Below are positions 48,871 through 60,662 of a stretch of 64,000 nt of DNA, in pieces; position 1 is the stretch's first letter; each line of letters starts with the position of its first letter. Position numbers and translations under genes: made by a program. The stretch covers positions 310,001 to 374,000 of the forward strand of contig JAWZYV010002521.1 in NCBI GenBank assembly GCA_038373885.1, written 5' to 3'. The notes beneath the pieces are model-generated. The model did no database searches. It was not told where the DNA came from and saw only the letters and a list, made by a program, of their open reading frames with translations. This stretch comes from Cheiracanthium punctorium. Lineage: Eukaryota > Arthropoda > Arachnida > Araneae > Cheiracanthiidae.

Positions 48871-49809
48871 TCGATGGGAAGATGGCCCAAAATGATCCCC
48901 TGAAAGGGGTAAACTTGCATAAAATAACATAAATGTTCAATGAAACTTTCGCCCTTTGTCGCAATATTTAACAGTATAGTTTGCTTCACAAACACATTTT
49001 AAAATTAATTTAAACTTAAACTGAGTAACGAAAACATAGAATTTTGTAACAGAGTCCAAAGTATCACTTAACCCTCACCCAAGGGCAAATGCTCCTTCAT
49101 TTTAAAATAATTGTAAATTGATTTTTATCGGCAAAATAAAAAAATGTAAAATTAATTTTGACTATACATAATGAAATGAAATAAGTTTTGCAATCATATA
49201 GCATGCATAATTTATTGTATGAAAATTTTTAAATAAAAAGTGTCACAAACAATAAAATGGAATATTTCAAAATTATAATTCAAAAGTTATGGTCTGCAAT
49301 AAACGCAGAAATAAATTAAATAATGTAATGGGAAGTCACGCATTTCGAGAACGTTTGAAAGGCTGCCATGATGACTAGGACCCGTTACTAGAGTTTCTTC
49401 AGTAGATGGATCATTTTACCCGGCAGTATAGCTGCCCACTGTAGATCATATTACTGGAACACGCCGAGAAACATAACAAACTAAACGAGTGTAATTTATA
49501 TATAAAAACATACTCTATTCAGCAAATCATGTCATATTTCTATACATCAAAGACTGTATGTCTAAATAAATGGGAAAGCGAGCGTTTACCTTAAAAGAAA
49601 TATGATAAAACCCATTTTTTTGAGGGATTCAACTCAGACACGTAATACACTGATTGCTTAAATATCGCCATTGTTTCTTCTTGACTGACTTAACCTGACT
49701 TGGCACAACTAGTTTATGTGTTAAATAGTAGATAGCACTGTCTGTCTGAAAGGAAACGTGGATCATTTTGCCCTCTAGGATCATTTTGGGCCCCCTTCCC
49801 CTATCACTG
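48871..49809. mobile_element. Possible DNA element with AAAATGATCC inverted ends
   Basis: TCGATGGGAAGATGGCCC then AAAATGATCC at the left (48871-48897) faces, on the other strand, GATAGGGGAAGGGGGCCC then AAAATGATCC at the right (about 49777-49806). The right side has a second AAAATGATCC directly inside, and another GGATCATTTT lies at about 49409. No transposase was found. Exact ends and target duplication are unclear, so this may be an old, unclassified element. Confidence 0.45.
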
Positions 49810-52574
49810 CTATGAAACATAAATAATTTCGCTAATAAAAGATTTGCATATATTTTTATATTTTATGCGCTGGCGTTGTATTTCGTATAGATAGCACTAA
49901 TAATCAAAAATATAACAATAGTTACTGGTTTCAAGATTTTAAAAAATCTTCTTCAGTAAATCCGCTAAAAATGATTTGGGAGAAAAAAGGTTGCTACTTA
50001 AGAAATATGTTAATCTAATCAAGTGACACCATTTCTTTCACACACCTTAAAAAACGTATACTATAAACATCACTTTAGAAACATTTTTAATAAACGTACA
50101 AGAAAATTATTTGGAGTAAATAACCTAGATAAAATGAAAAAAATTTCCCCCCATTTTTTTAGCTTTTAATGTAGCCCAACGTATTGCAAGACTTTTATTC
50201 TGAATTCATGGAAGTAAGTAAAGCTCAAAATCAAGCATGAAGCTGTGATTATATTGATTTTTTATTGATCTTGAAATGATAAATAACAAAAAAGGCCCCT
50301 TGTAAACGAATGTCATAAACTTGTATAAAAATTAATGTTCACTTCTTTAACAGTTATTTTCTTATGACCCATCTTTCTTTAATAATACTTTTTGATTATT
50401 TCTAAATTGCGATTAATGATTGTGAAACATACTTAAAAATAATAAGTTTTTAAAACATATCGAAGGACATACATAGAGTTATTTTTAAGCACTTCTCAAC
50501 CAGGTTTGTCGATAATTCTGTAAATAAGCAAATTATTTTGATATTATAGTGGTAATAGAATTTTATATTGTTAAACTGATACACGTTTTACTTCTTTACT
50601 ACATCATTTGGATTGATTTTATATAAGTATATGCATAAAATTCAATTGTTTTTTAATATTCTCAAAGTAATCAACTCATACATAACGTTTTAAGTTATAT
50701 ATATAACAAAAACGTTTGATGAAAATACATTTTAAAAAACATTTTTTTTCTCATATAAGCGTAGTAGTGTATGTTTGTGCTATAGGTTATAAAACACTTA
50801 ATCATGCATTAATTGAATAAAACCATTTTTTAAATAATTTTCTTCCCTTTTCCTTTTTTAAATAGCATCAATTCTTATTTCTCCAGTCTAAATTTTACTT
50901 TAAATTATGTTATATTTTAGTTACTCTTACATTCAGAAATGATATGTATTCACCGTTGATTTTTCTTAAATTGCTTTTATCCTTCTAAAATTGAATGTAG
51001 TATTATGTATTCAGCATTTTGTAAACAGAATTTTGAGAAACAATCAAACTAAAAAAAACATTAAAAATATTAATCGAACTTTTTTTTAGTAACAATACCG
51101 AAATATACCTAAAAACTTCAATATTATATATTTTTATTACAAATTAATTATAAAAGGACTTACAAATAGACAAACACGTCGCATTAGAGATATTATAATA
51201 TACGTTATAAAATAATAAAATTTATTAAAAATCCACGTAATAGGAAATACTACAGCATAAAAACATACACAGACTGATGTTCATCCACACATGCTAGAGT
51301 AATCATAAGATTTTGATCGATTCACTCCACTCTTGTCACGTTGAAGCTTTTAAAAAGCTATTAATAACCTCTTAGCTTCCAGATAGTGTTTAGGCTGTAG
51401 AAAAGGTTGTCCCGTGGTCATTTTCGTGTTTACTAATAAAAGAAATTATGTAAAGGTATAAATGGTTTTTACATCAGCTAAGCAAGAAAAGAATCGCTCC
51501 AAGGACAAACCTGGTTTTGCATCATAAATCAGCTAAGCTACCTATATTCCACTATAATGAAGCGCATGCGTAAATATAGGACACCAAGAAGGCTAATTTT
51601 TTGCAATAATGTTGCATTAAATTTAATGTAGCTACTTCTGTAAAGATAAAAATATTTGTATCTGTAGTAGTAAAACCAATACGTAGGTAGTGCTGTTCAG
51701 TTTTTTAAAGATATCTCAGTTCTATTCTAACGCTAAAAAGAAGGGTTACTTTTTTTTAATAATTAAATGAAAAATTATTGTACAAACCTGGTGTTTTACT
51801 GTCGCGTGTTTTTCTGTAACATTTTGAATCCTCTCTATAATATTAACCAAAATAATGTCACAAAACATTTATTCTCAGAATTATACAGGAAATATTTTAT
51901 CCATAAAAATATTAAAAAAGAGGAAAAGAGAATACTGAAAAATATATTGAAAACTGTATAACAGGAAATATGTTTGTGTATTATGCGCCATAGACAAATC
52001 TACTAATTTGTTCAAAATTTTGCTCAAATACCTAAGACATATGAAAAATCTAAGCTACGGTATAAATCTAAAAATAAATCCATTTTCTTTTTCTTTCTTT
52101 TTTTTTTTTCTCTCTCTCCCAATTTTCAACTTTCAAAAGCGTTTCCCCCATCATGAGATCAAAGAGCTTTAAATTTTGATCGCATATACAGGAAAAAAAT
52201 ATCCTACTTTATTTTAAAAACAGAAAATACACCCGTTCCCTGAATTCATTTTTTTTTTTTTTTTGTATAATTAAAAGAAATGTTGAGATCTTTTAGAAAC
52301 AAAGGCTAACATATTCACTCTGAACAAATAATAAAAAAATTAAAAATAGATTTTATTTTTTAAACCATCTTATTTTTTTAAAAAGAATATATTGTTTTTA
52401 AAGTATTAAAAATACCTTAAAATATAGGGGCACTTTCAGGTAAAATGTTATAATTTTAAATATACATAAAACTTTCCATATTTTACTTTCCATCGAAAGC
52501 TCTAAAGTTTGCTGAAAAAAATATAGCCAACTAAATATATGTGAGATATGTGTTTATTGGTTTTCACTGCGTTA
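49810..52574. other. A+T-rich DNA without features
   Basis: No repeat structure, exon or transposon terminus recognised in this stretch. Confidence 0.55.
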
Positions 52575-52929
52575 TCATGCTATAATTATTAGCGTTTTTG
52601 CTAACAGCATCTGGAGCATACAACCACAGACTCCCTTGGGCCTCACCTGAGCACCCCAGTTCCCAAACTTACACCGCACTCGCCCAGCACGATCTCCCCA
52701 ATAACCGCACTCAATTTTCTGGGGGCGGGAGGATAAATAGACTAAAAAGGCATATATATATATATCAGCTGACATAAATAAAAATCTCCTTCATACATCT
52801 CAAAAATGTATTAAAAATAAAATGCGAAATTTCTAGCTCGTTCTACAACCATTTATCACCGTCCCTTCCCGTTACAAACGTCTTCACCACTACACACACA
52901 CACGCATAAAAAAAAAGAAAGAATGAAAG

Positions 52930-53230
52930 AAAAAAGTAAAGAAAAACATCCGATATCGGCAACTCCCCAACCGACCGCATCTCACCGTTGCATTTCGCCG
53001 CTGCTGCTACGATAACCTTCCGCTGGAGATATTTCGGCGAGTTTCGCGGAATGACCCGGCTGAATGTCAAGGAAATGCATTGGATTTCGTTTGCGCGCAA
53101 AACAAACTGGACGTTCAAATGGATGCAGTTTATTTGCTGTTAAATATTTACTCTTGGACGCAATGTTAGCGGTGATGTACGGCGATAACCAGAGAAATCT
53201 ATGCAGTGCATTTTAGTTATCCGTAGTCCT
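52930..53230. promoter_or_regulatory. CpG-rich island
   Basis: About 16 CpGs occur within some 155 bases (52961-53100), against a very CpG-poor background, with GCCGCTGCTGC and TTTCGGCGAGTTTCGCGG segments. A minus-strand frame of 91 codons covers it (52843-53118) but its C-terminal half is hydrophobic low complexity. I read it as a possible promoter or first-exon region; a transposon relic is also possible. A second G+C-rich patch lies at 52610-52730. Confidence 0.3.
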
Positions 53231-53403
53231 ATTCCGAGATCGTCATTTTTAAATGATCAATGTTGAAGTTGCTCTTGGGGAACGGTTTAAAAATTGCTTT
53301 AGATGTGTACCTTAATTTACATACTGTGGCAGAGGGAGGGGTAAAACAAGAACAAAAATAATTACGCAAAATTTAAAATTATCAATTCATGTTCGATTAT
53401 TAA

Positions 53404-53711
53404 CCTCTTACCGGATTTTACCGAGCTGAGCTCGGGCAGGTAAAACGTTCCATTCTGGATTATCCCGAGTGTAGCCCGGGCAGTAGGAAATTATTTATTT
53501 TTCACGTAATCTTTCCCGAATTACTTTGTTTTGTTTTCAAACATTTTATTTACTTTTCTGCCCACTAGAAGGCAGAACTATACACGATTTAGGAAATCTT
53601 ATATGAGAATAGTGTTATTATGTTTTAAAAATTTATCGATATCAAAATATGCTTTAAAAAATTGACATTTTTTTTACCCTCCAACTCGAAAAAAATTGAA
53701 TCGGCAAGGGG
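53404..53711. mobile_element. piggyBac-type MITE in a TTAA site
   Basis: TTAA at 53400-53403 and 53712-53715 flanks termini CCTCTTACCGG and, reversed, CCCCTTGCCGA, the pattern of piggyBac-like elements. Two hairpin-forming blocks near the left end, CCGAGCTGAGCTCGG and CCCGAGTGTAGCCCGGG, are probably subterminal recognition sequences. The right side runs into a TTAA microsatellite. 308 bp, no coding capacity. Confidence 0.75.
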
Positions 53712-53715
53712 TTAA

Positions 53716-56274
53716 TTAATTAATTAATTAATTAATTTTTTGTGCACTTGATTCAAATATACTTGCAGGGCAAGGATTGAGTATATGAAGGAAAACGTTT
53801 TTTAAATAAAGAAACAAAAATAGATCTTCAAGGAATATTAATCTTCCACCACCTTTAGAAAATCGAATAAATATTGATGATCGAACAAATTCTATAACCT
53901 CCATCGAATGTAATAGAGAACCCCATCAAACGAAAAAGGCACTCTATATTACATTAATATTAAATTGTCGATATATTTTTTCTAATATAAGGAGTAAATT
54001 GAGAATATTTCTTTTATAAAATGCAGTATTTACTTGATCTGCAGGATTCAACTGAATCAAGTTTTAATGTAAAATTCAATCGTACAGTGAATGTAGCACT
54101 GATTATAGGAGCAGAAAAGATTTAGAAGAAAAGATTACACCAAAAGTATTTACGAATACTGCGTAATTATTGGCATTTATTCTGGAAATACTTCTAAATT
54201 ATCTTGAAGTATAGTTAATTGAAAGTGTCTCTTATATAATACTTTCAAATTATATCAATATTGAGTAAATATTTTCAAAATGTTAAGTTCATAACTGGAG
54301 TGTAATTTCTGATATCATAATATATCTATTGGGAAGCAAAACTGTTTGAAACTGTGTTTTCGTTAAAATTGTAAATTTTCTTTTATATTTAATACTTTAC
54401 AATTAATTGTTTGTAAATAGTTTGTAAATAAAAAGTAAGCACGATGACAACGTCATTCTTTTGTGTAAATTAGTGGAATTTTCAAAAATATTTCTCAAAT
54501 GTTTATTAAAAAAACTCACATTATTAAAAAAAAGCGAAAATGTTCCCTAAATTTTAAATATTGAATAAAGATTGAAACTGGTGTACTCAAAGAGAAAAAC
54601 CGGCATTTGAATTTTAGATTAGAAACAAACTTTCTTCCTTAAAATAGTAACTGTAAAACATCTTGGTCAGAATAAACAAGACTCATGGTGAAATCAACTT
54701 TTGTTGTTGAAAAGCTTAAATAGTTTCTACAACGATAGTGGTGAGGTTACTCGTTTAGTTTATATGGGATTTATTATACATTTTTTAGTTTATAAAGGAA
54801 CTAAATATGCTTACTTCAAGAGTTCAGTAAGTGAGGAGGGGGAAATATGGAACGATCGATTTTCGAACATACTTAAAAGAGGCTAGAAGAAGAGAAGAGA
54901 AGATGAAGTAAAATACTTCTGACACTGTGAGTGAGGAACAATAAATATTTCTGAAAATTTTTAAATAAAGAATCGCACTGAAACTCTCTCTTTAGAAAAC
55001 TGCGAAATGTTGACTTTTGTAACCTCTTAATTGCCAAATGTTTATTTAAATGAATGAGAAGAAAAAGGACATCCAAAGTATTTCATAAAATAATATTTTG
55101 ATGAACAATATATTAAATTAGCCATAAATGTTTTGGAAAGCTTCGAAAAACTGTTAATTTTTGCATTTGTTTGTTTGTTTGACCATGTATATTTTAGTGA
55201 ATTAGAGCTTTTTTTCCCAATAAGGCTCATATGTTAGTGATAATGATTTTATAAAAATGTATAAACTCACTTTCAAATATTTTTGTTGCAAACATGAAAT
55301 TTATCTGTGTTTTAATAAAACTTTTTACAATAAAAACTAAGATTAAAGCTACTTTCATGTTCTGCTTTAAAAAAATTAAACGTGCTCAAAAACAAACAAA
55401 TAAACAATAAATAAATAAATAAGTAAAAATGCTGAAGCTCTCAATAAAGGAATCATAATTAATTCAGACTGTCAAGGCTATTGTATCAGATTATAAATTT
55501 GTTTATTTTTCAGTATAAAAGTAATTCAGGGCTTCAGTATTTTATTTTTGAAGAAAAGTACTGTGTAGATATCTGACTCTTGTAACAATATTTAAAAAAA
55601 ATTAAGATTCTTTGAATATTGTCTCAACTTTAAGTTGAAGAAAATTTATAGCAGCTTAAAATTTGTTGTATATTTACAGTTAAGTTCTATCACTTAAAAA
55701 TATTTTTAATGTTGTCTGAAAAATGTTTCACGACGCCGAGTTTATCCCAAAACATTATTATGCAAAAACATTTACTCAAAAAATTGCATGAAATTTGTAT
55801 GACATTACTTGAGGGCTGGTTGCTTAGGTCATTATAATTTTTATAAATGGAAATGTGAAATCTGAACCAGATGTTTAATGGAGGGGCACCGTAAAACCAG
55901 AATCTACTCAATACCCAAGCATTAATAATATTCAAAGTACATATTAATTTCATGTTTTATGAAAAATTGACTCTATTTATAATAACAAGACTAAACAAAG
56001 TAAGGCCTTTAGGGTCTTTAATGGCTTTAATTTACTTTTATTTTCACTTTCACAGTTAGTAAATTTTATTAGGACAAATTATACTTTATGTAACATTATC
56101 TGTTGTATAATATACAAGATAAAGATGGCAACACGTTTTAATTATTTATCCATTACAGATAATTGGGCAATATAAATTTTAAAATATTCAAAATAAGGGA
56201 TGAAAAAGACTATATCTAAAGACTAAATTTACTAAGAAAATGCTCTGCTCCTTAATTTTCAATAAGTCACACTT
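53716..56274. other. A+T-rich DNA without features
   Basis: Only short frames and A/T runs; the TTAA microsatellite at 53712-53737 directly follows the piggyBac-like element. Confidence 0.5.
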
Positions 56275-56665
56275 TTTAAATTTGTATACGACCACCAGTT
56301 CAAAAAAAATTCTCAGGTTATAAGATGTTTCCCACACACTAATGAAATGATGTACAAAATTTCTGACTTATATCCTAAAAAAAATGTCTGAGATATAAAG
56401 ATAAATATAAGCTGACTTAAATTACTTTTCAATGGCTCTCGAAGGGAAAGAAACCACTTCGGAAGATTACGTTTTAAAGGTCTTGCAGAAATTAATAAAG
56501 AAAGTATTTGTTTGCTTTCCAACAACAAACGCTGGCATTCGAATTCATGTGTAGCCGCCCCATATCATCTTTGCTTAAAGGTATCTCTCAGAAGTTTAAT
56601 GATGAAAGGCTGAAATTCTGTCCACCACTTCCAGAGTGCTTGGGGCACATTTTGATAACTGGGAT
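56275..56665. mobile_element. Second copy of the 33.6-kb foldback family
   Basis: It aligns with the middle of the element at 33661-35671: TATACGACC, GTTCAAAAAAAATTC, GATGTACAAAATTTC, ATGGCTCTCGAAGGGAAA, then GGCTGAAATTCTG and GGGCACATTTT in inverted relation. The outer arms are not clearly recognisable. Together the copies show a dispersed foldback family whose central block is conserved. Confidence 0.6.
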
Positions 56666-56683
56666 TTTTTTCTTTTTGTACAG

Positions 56684-56703
56684 GGCTGTGCTCGAGCACA
56701 GCC
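56684..56703. repeat. Perfect 20-bp palindrome
   Basis: GGCTGTGCTCGAGCACAGCC equals its own reverse complement. It sits at the edge of a G+C-rich patch (56684-56830) that follows an acceptor-like TTTTTTCTTTTTGTACAG. That patch has open frames on both strands, but none I recognise. Confidence 0.8.
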
Positions 56704-57004
56704 AGCTGTCGTAAAAAAGGGGCCTCTAGATCTCTGGCACGCGATGAACGTTCCGATCGTCCGCCATCTTGCTGGTCGTTAAGTCGATCGATGGCAATGG
56801 CTGTCCTTTTTTCAGCATTGGGCAACCTTTCCAGCTGTTCTCGCGTTCTTCCATTTTTCAGCAGATGTCAGTCCTGTTAAAAACAATCGTGACAATTTTT
56901 TACGGGAAATGAACGTGCTAAAAAGTTAAGGATTCTCGTGGAGCTATGTCACTCGCAACTATTTTTATAAAAATCAAATTTATTCTTCTTGACTGGCAAC
57001 AGTC

Positions 57005-57055
57005 AAAACGTCAGAGTTTGGTGTCCTCACGGCGAGGACACCGCGCGCTAAAGGG
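57005..57055. mobile_element. piggyBac-like right end with hairpin
   Basis: GGTGTCCTC (57020-57028) and GAGGACACC (57034-57042) form a 9-bp stem around ACGGC. CGCGCGCTAAAGGG then abuts TTAA (57056-57059). Reversed, the end reads TTAA-CCCTTTAGCGCG, a piggyBac-type terminus with an adjoining palindrome. No matching left terminus could be assigned, so the element may be truncated. Confidence 0.5.
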
Positions 57056-57394
57056 TTAACAAAATTGCAAACTCTGTATTTTTCGCTATTTAAAGTTCTT
57101 CACTCTTCACCTGCAAAACATTTTTTTTTTCTTGCTACTGCACATGTTTTACCACTTTTTGCATCTTTCACATGCTTTCATAACAGAGTTATACAACCAA
57201 ATTTAAAAAACAACAAATGTCAGTCGCCACTTGACCAGTGTATGTTTTTCATGCGCACGTGCTCCTGTTTTTGCTCAAGCTGAAAGAACATAATAAAAGC
57301 CACGAAAAATATGTGTTTCCGTTGTAGTTAAAAAGAAAGAAAGAGAATATCTGATCATGCAGCCGTCGTAAACAAGATAGGGAGCTACATTTCT

Positions 57395-57766
57395 TCAATC
57401 TTCCTGCAGACGGAGAAATTGAAACTCTGATGCATTTAAGTTATCGCAGATTGACTTAAACCCAAAAGATTTATGAATATTTTCATGCTTCGATTTCAGC
57501 ATAGTCATAATTTTAGGAACATAGGCTTTGATGTGTATTCTGACGGCTACTCCGACTTCAACATTTTCATAATGATAGGCTCCGATTTTCGGCTTCCTGC
57601 ATATTCTGACAGCCATGTCGAATTCGGCTCCAGCTGAGGCATTGAGAGCAACTATGGATCCACCATCGAGGGCAACTTCAGCTTCAAGTACATGAGGGAT
57701 GTTCTGAAAGTTAGTTTCGTCATTTTTGTTTATGCAAGAGAAGATGGTACAGTCACCAAACAGTTA
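57395..57766 (-). other. Extended open frame of unknown meaning
   Basis: From a stop near 57767 the minus strand is open for about 123 codons to a stop at 57395-57397. Its first ATG is at 57616, so only 73 residues would follow a Met. The translation has an internal echo (MAVRICRKPKIGAY, VAVRIHIKAYVPKI). It may be a degenerate exon, part of a transposon, or chance; it lies directly beside the mariner relic, which reads on the other strand. I do not recognise it. Confidence 0.2.
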
Positions 57767-57865
57767 CCAAAAGAATCCACAAGCATTGCTCGCTCAATGA
57801 CGGAAAGTAAGTCAGCGGAGGAGGAATGACGCTTGCTGAGACTAACCTGCCCAAGGTTACTCGAG

Positions 57866-58243
57866 TACAAATAACGATGGCATCAGACCATGGCACACAG
57901 GCTCACCATTCGTGGAAACAGACCAGGATTTTTGAGTGAAGGTATTGCGCTTTCGAACGACAACAGAAAGCAACGTACAGCGAGGCTCTCACACGATCAG
58001 ATTCGTCGCTTTAGATGTGAAAGAGTGGATCATCAAGCCTGCATCCCTGATATTGCCCCATAGGACATTTAACTGATCCCTGCATCAAAAGGCGTTATCT
58101 TGGGACACCACTTCTAAAATAATGCTAAGGTGGAGCAAGCTGTGCGACAGCTCCTTGCATCACATGATACTGAGTTTTACCAAAATGTTTTTTTCAAACT
58201 GATTGCACGTCCCTCAAAGTGTAGAAAGCAAGACTCCTTTTAG
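57866..58243 (+). pseudogene. Mariner-family transposase relic (DD34D)
   Basis: One + frame carries the C-terminal half of a mariner transposase with stops. RGNRPGFLSEGIALSNDN corresponds to the family's RPGLLSEGVxLxHDN. The second catalytic Asp is the codon at 57959-57961. RTARLSHDQIRRFRCERVDH and PDIAP follow, then TAG (58061-58063) where Ser is usual, then Asp (58064-58066), so exactly 34 codons separate the two aspartates. Two further in-frame TAA codons (58070, 58115) precede VEQAVRQLLASHDTEFYQN, FFKLIA and a final TAG at 58241-58243. The N-terminal half and terminal repeats were not recognised. The gene is dead, but its frame is intact over about 330 bases. Confidence 0.8.
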
Positions 58244-58900
58244 CTATAAATTTCACTTAATCAAAGCATATATTCACATATTTTTACATATCCCTGTCGA
58301 TTAAGGTATTTTCTAAATATTGAATACTTACTTTTTTAGAGATTAGGTGCTTAGGATACAATTTCACACCTCAGGAGTGACTGTTTATTCTATTCGTTAA
58401 GATTGTATTATGCCAGCTTAAAGATTTTTAATGGAAACTTTATCTTTAAATGCTGCAACGTTCTAGGATAATATGGGGCTGTTGACCGAACCTGCACAGA
58501 AAATTTAAGATTTCTCGCTCAGTTCAGAGAAAGTGATTTCGAAAACATATTGATACTAGATCAAAACCAGAAGCATTTTCTGACCCTGTATCCCTTTCCA
58601 GCAAAGGCTTTTAATGTCATACTACAGTTTTAGTCCCAGTGACTACAGTAAAATTAATAAAATGCAAAAAAGTAAATGCTTGTAATCTTGGTTTCACTCC
58701 TTCGTCATTTATAAACTGACAAATGCGAATAGTTATGTAAAGTTGGTCACAGAGAATTTCTTTAACTGATAGTTAAAACTTATTTATGCTCTAACATTTA
58801 TTGACAAAAGGATAAGCATGAAGCAATTAATTTCGATTTTGTTTATTCTCTTTACGATATGTCAATACTGAATTCTAAATAAGTGTTTCATCTTAAAACA
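58244..58900. other. No recognisable gene
   Basis: A+T-rich sequence downstream of the mariner relic; its missing terminal repeat may lie here but was not identified. Confidence 0.5.
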
Positions 58901-59125
58901 ACCTTGTCCTCTCAATGGCTAAGTGGAAAAGCCACTCAACATGGTACATGGCTGAAGTGTGCAGGTCTAGGACTACCGCGCGGCTTTCGATCTAGCGGTC
59001 TGAATTTTAGGCTGTTTTTACCAGGTGTAACATTAATACACTTTAGAACCTTTTAAAAAGTCCCCCATCTTAGACACTTCCACCAGGCAGATACGCTCAT
59101 GTAGGTTTGTCTTCAAGCACAATAG
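58901..59125 (+). mobile_element. tRNA-derived SINE-like repeat, copy 3
   Basis: Same order of blocks as copy 2: CTCAATGGCTAAGTGGAAAA (A-box region), CATGGTACATGGCTGAAGTG, GCAGGTCTAGGACTACC (mutated B-box region), CCAGGTGTAACATTAATACA, TTTAGAACCTT, CACCAGGCAGATACGC and GTAGGTTTGTCTTCAAGCAC. Clearly older or faster-diverging than copy 2. Confidence 0.7.
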
Positions 59126-60571
59126 ATATATATGTAGTTAAAACAACCAGTCTTAGAGAATTGAAGTAATATTTGTTATCGTTCGTATATATACCAAACA
59201 ACGCACATTAAGAGCAAAAATTACATTACTTTTCACCCACATCAGGGCTTTTTCGAAGTAATGAAAAGCAATAAGCTAGATTATCAGGTAATTCAGCCTG
59301 AGAAAGAACGTGACTGACTTACAGTTACTGGTCATGGAAGAGGTCACCAGATCAGGTGGAGTCAAAGTCACGCAATCGTGGTTCCATTCTCAAATGAACC
59401 AATGGGAGTAATACAGAGGCGGACATTTGCTGTGAAAATGAGAGAAATACTTTTCTAAGTTGATAAACAGTTAGTTAAGCTAATCGCTAACATGATCGTA
59501 GTGTACAAGGACAATTACACTTAAGTAGATCAGGTAAAATCGAACCGTTTTACGGGAGTTCGAGACTGATCTGTTGCGAAAGGAATGTATCATTCTAAAA
59601 AATGACATTCAATTTGAATGTTAATTTAAATTAATAATGACACGAAAGAAAATGTTGTACCAAAACTCCTTGTACAGAAAAACCATCCTGGAAGCAATCC
59701 TTATACATTGAGGTCTTTACATATTTAATTGATACTATGTTCATTGAAAATGTTTTTAATACAACATTGTTTTTTATCCAACTTCGAATGTATGTCCAGT
59801 GTAAATGCTGTTAGTCGCATCTTCTCAAAAAGTTGGCAGTATCTTGGCTATATATTGGAGCAATTTATTATCTGCTAATGCTCTACTACTGGATAACTGA
59901 GAGTTTAAACAGATTTAGATACTATGAAATGTGTAGTACATGATTCATGCTGAAAGTATTTATAACACCATCATATTTTCAGAGAGCAAAGAAATTTTAT
60001 TGCTGGTTAGAATGGAATTGTCTAAGTAGAGTTTTGTTAGAGTTCAGCTGTCTCTCCAACATTTAGCAGATTTTCTTTAGACCAGACTCAATTAAAAATA
60101 CTTCTGCCAATGAATCCCATTTCTATGTCTACATTGCATATATGATGATTAACTTTAAGCCGAAACAGGAAATCCACCAAAACGAATGAAAAATTAAAAA
60201 AAAAAATGACATACGTTTTCAACAGCATTTCTACCTTGGAAATAAAAGTTTAGCTAAAGTTAGTTATTTCCTGAGAGAACTTTTCTTCAAGGTTGTTCTT
60301 ATAATAAATCATGCAACTTTTGAACACATTTTAAAGAATGCAGTTACCATAGGGTCTCGAAAAAAATTTGACTGTCTCTAAGTTGATAAACAGAGACAAG
60401 CTTTTAGTATGCTCTATTAAAAAAGGCGAACCTACGAAGGTTACGAAATATTCAGGAAGAAATCTTAAACATAGGGTATTTTGCAATATTTACGAAAACG
60501 GAAAACTTTTCGAACCATTTTTGAAGATAATTTTCATGCAAGTTGCATGAGAAATAAGGTTTAATGCTGGA
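59126..60571. other. No recognisable gene
   Basis: Mixed-composition sequence; no domain, exon-like segment or repeat partner recognised. Confidence 0.5.
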
Positions 60572-60662
60572 ACCCCAGTAGCACAACTAGTTGAAAAGAC
60601 TTTCAGCCTGCGTTCTCATAACTCAGGCTGAACGTCTTTTGAACTAGTTGTGGTACTAGGGT
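60572..60662. repeat. 91-nt hairpin: 43-bp arms, 5-nt loop
   Basis: Bases 60572-60614 pair with 60620-60662 with only 5 mismatches in 43, around CTCAT. The arms contain ACAACTAGTT and TTCAGCCTG. A transcript of either strand would fold into a long stem. It could be a miniature foldback element, a small-RNA precursor, or a product of template switching; no target duplication or expression evidence is visible. Confidence 0.85.
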
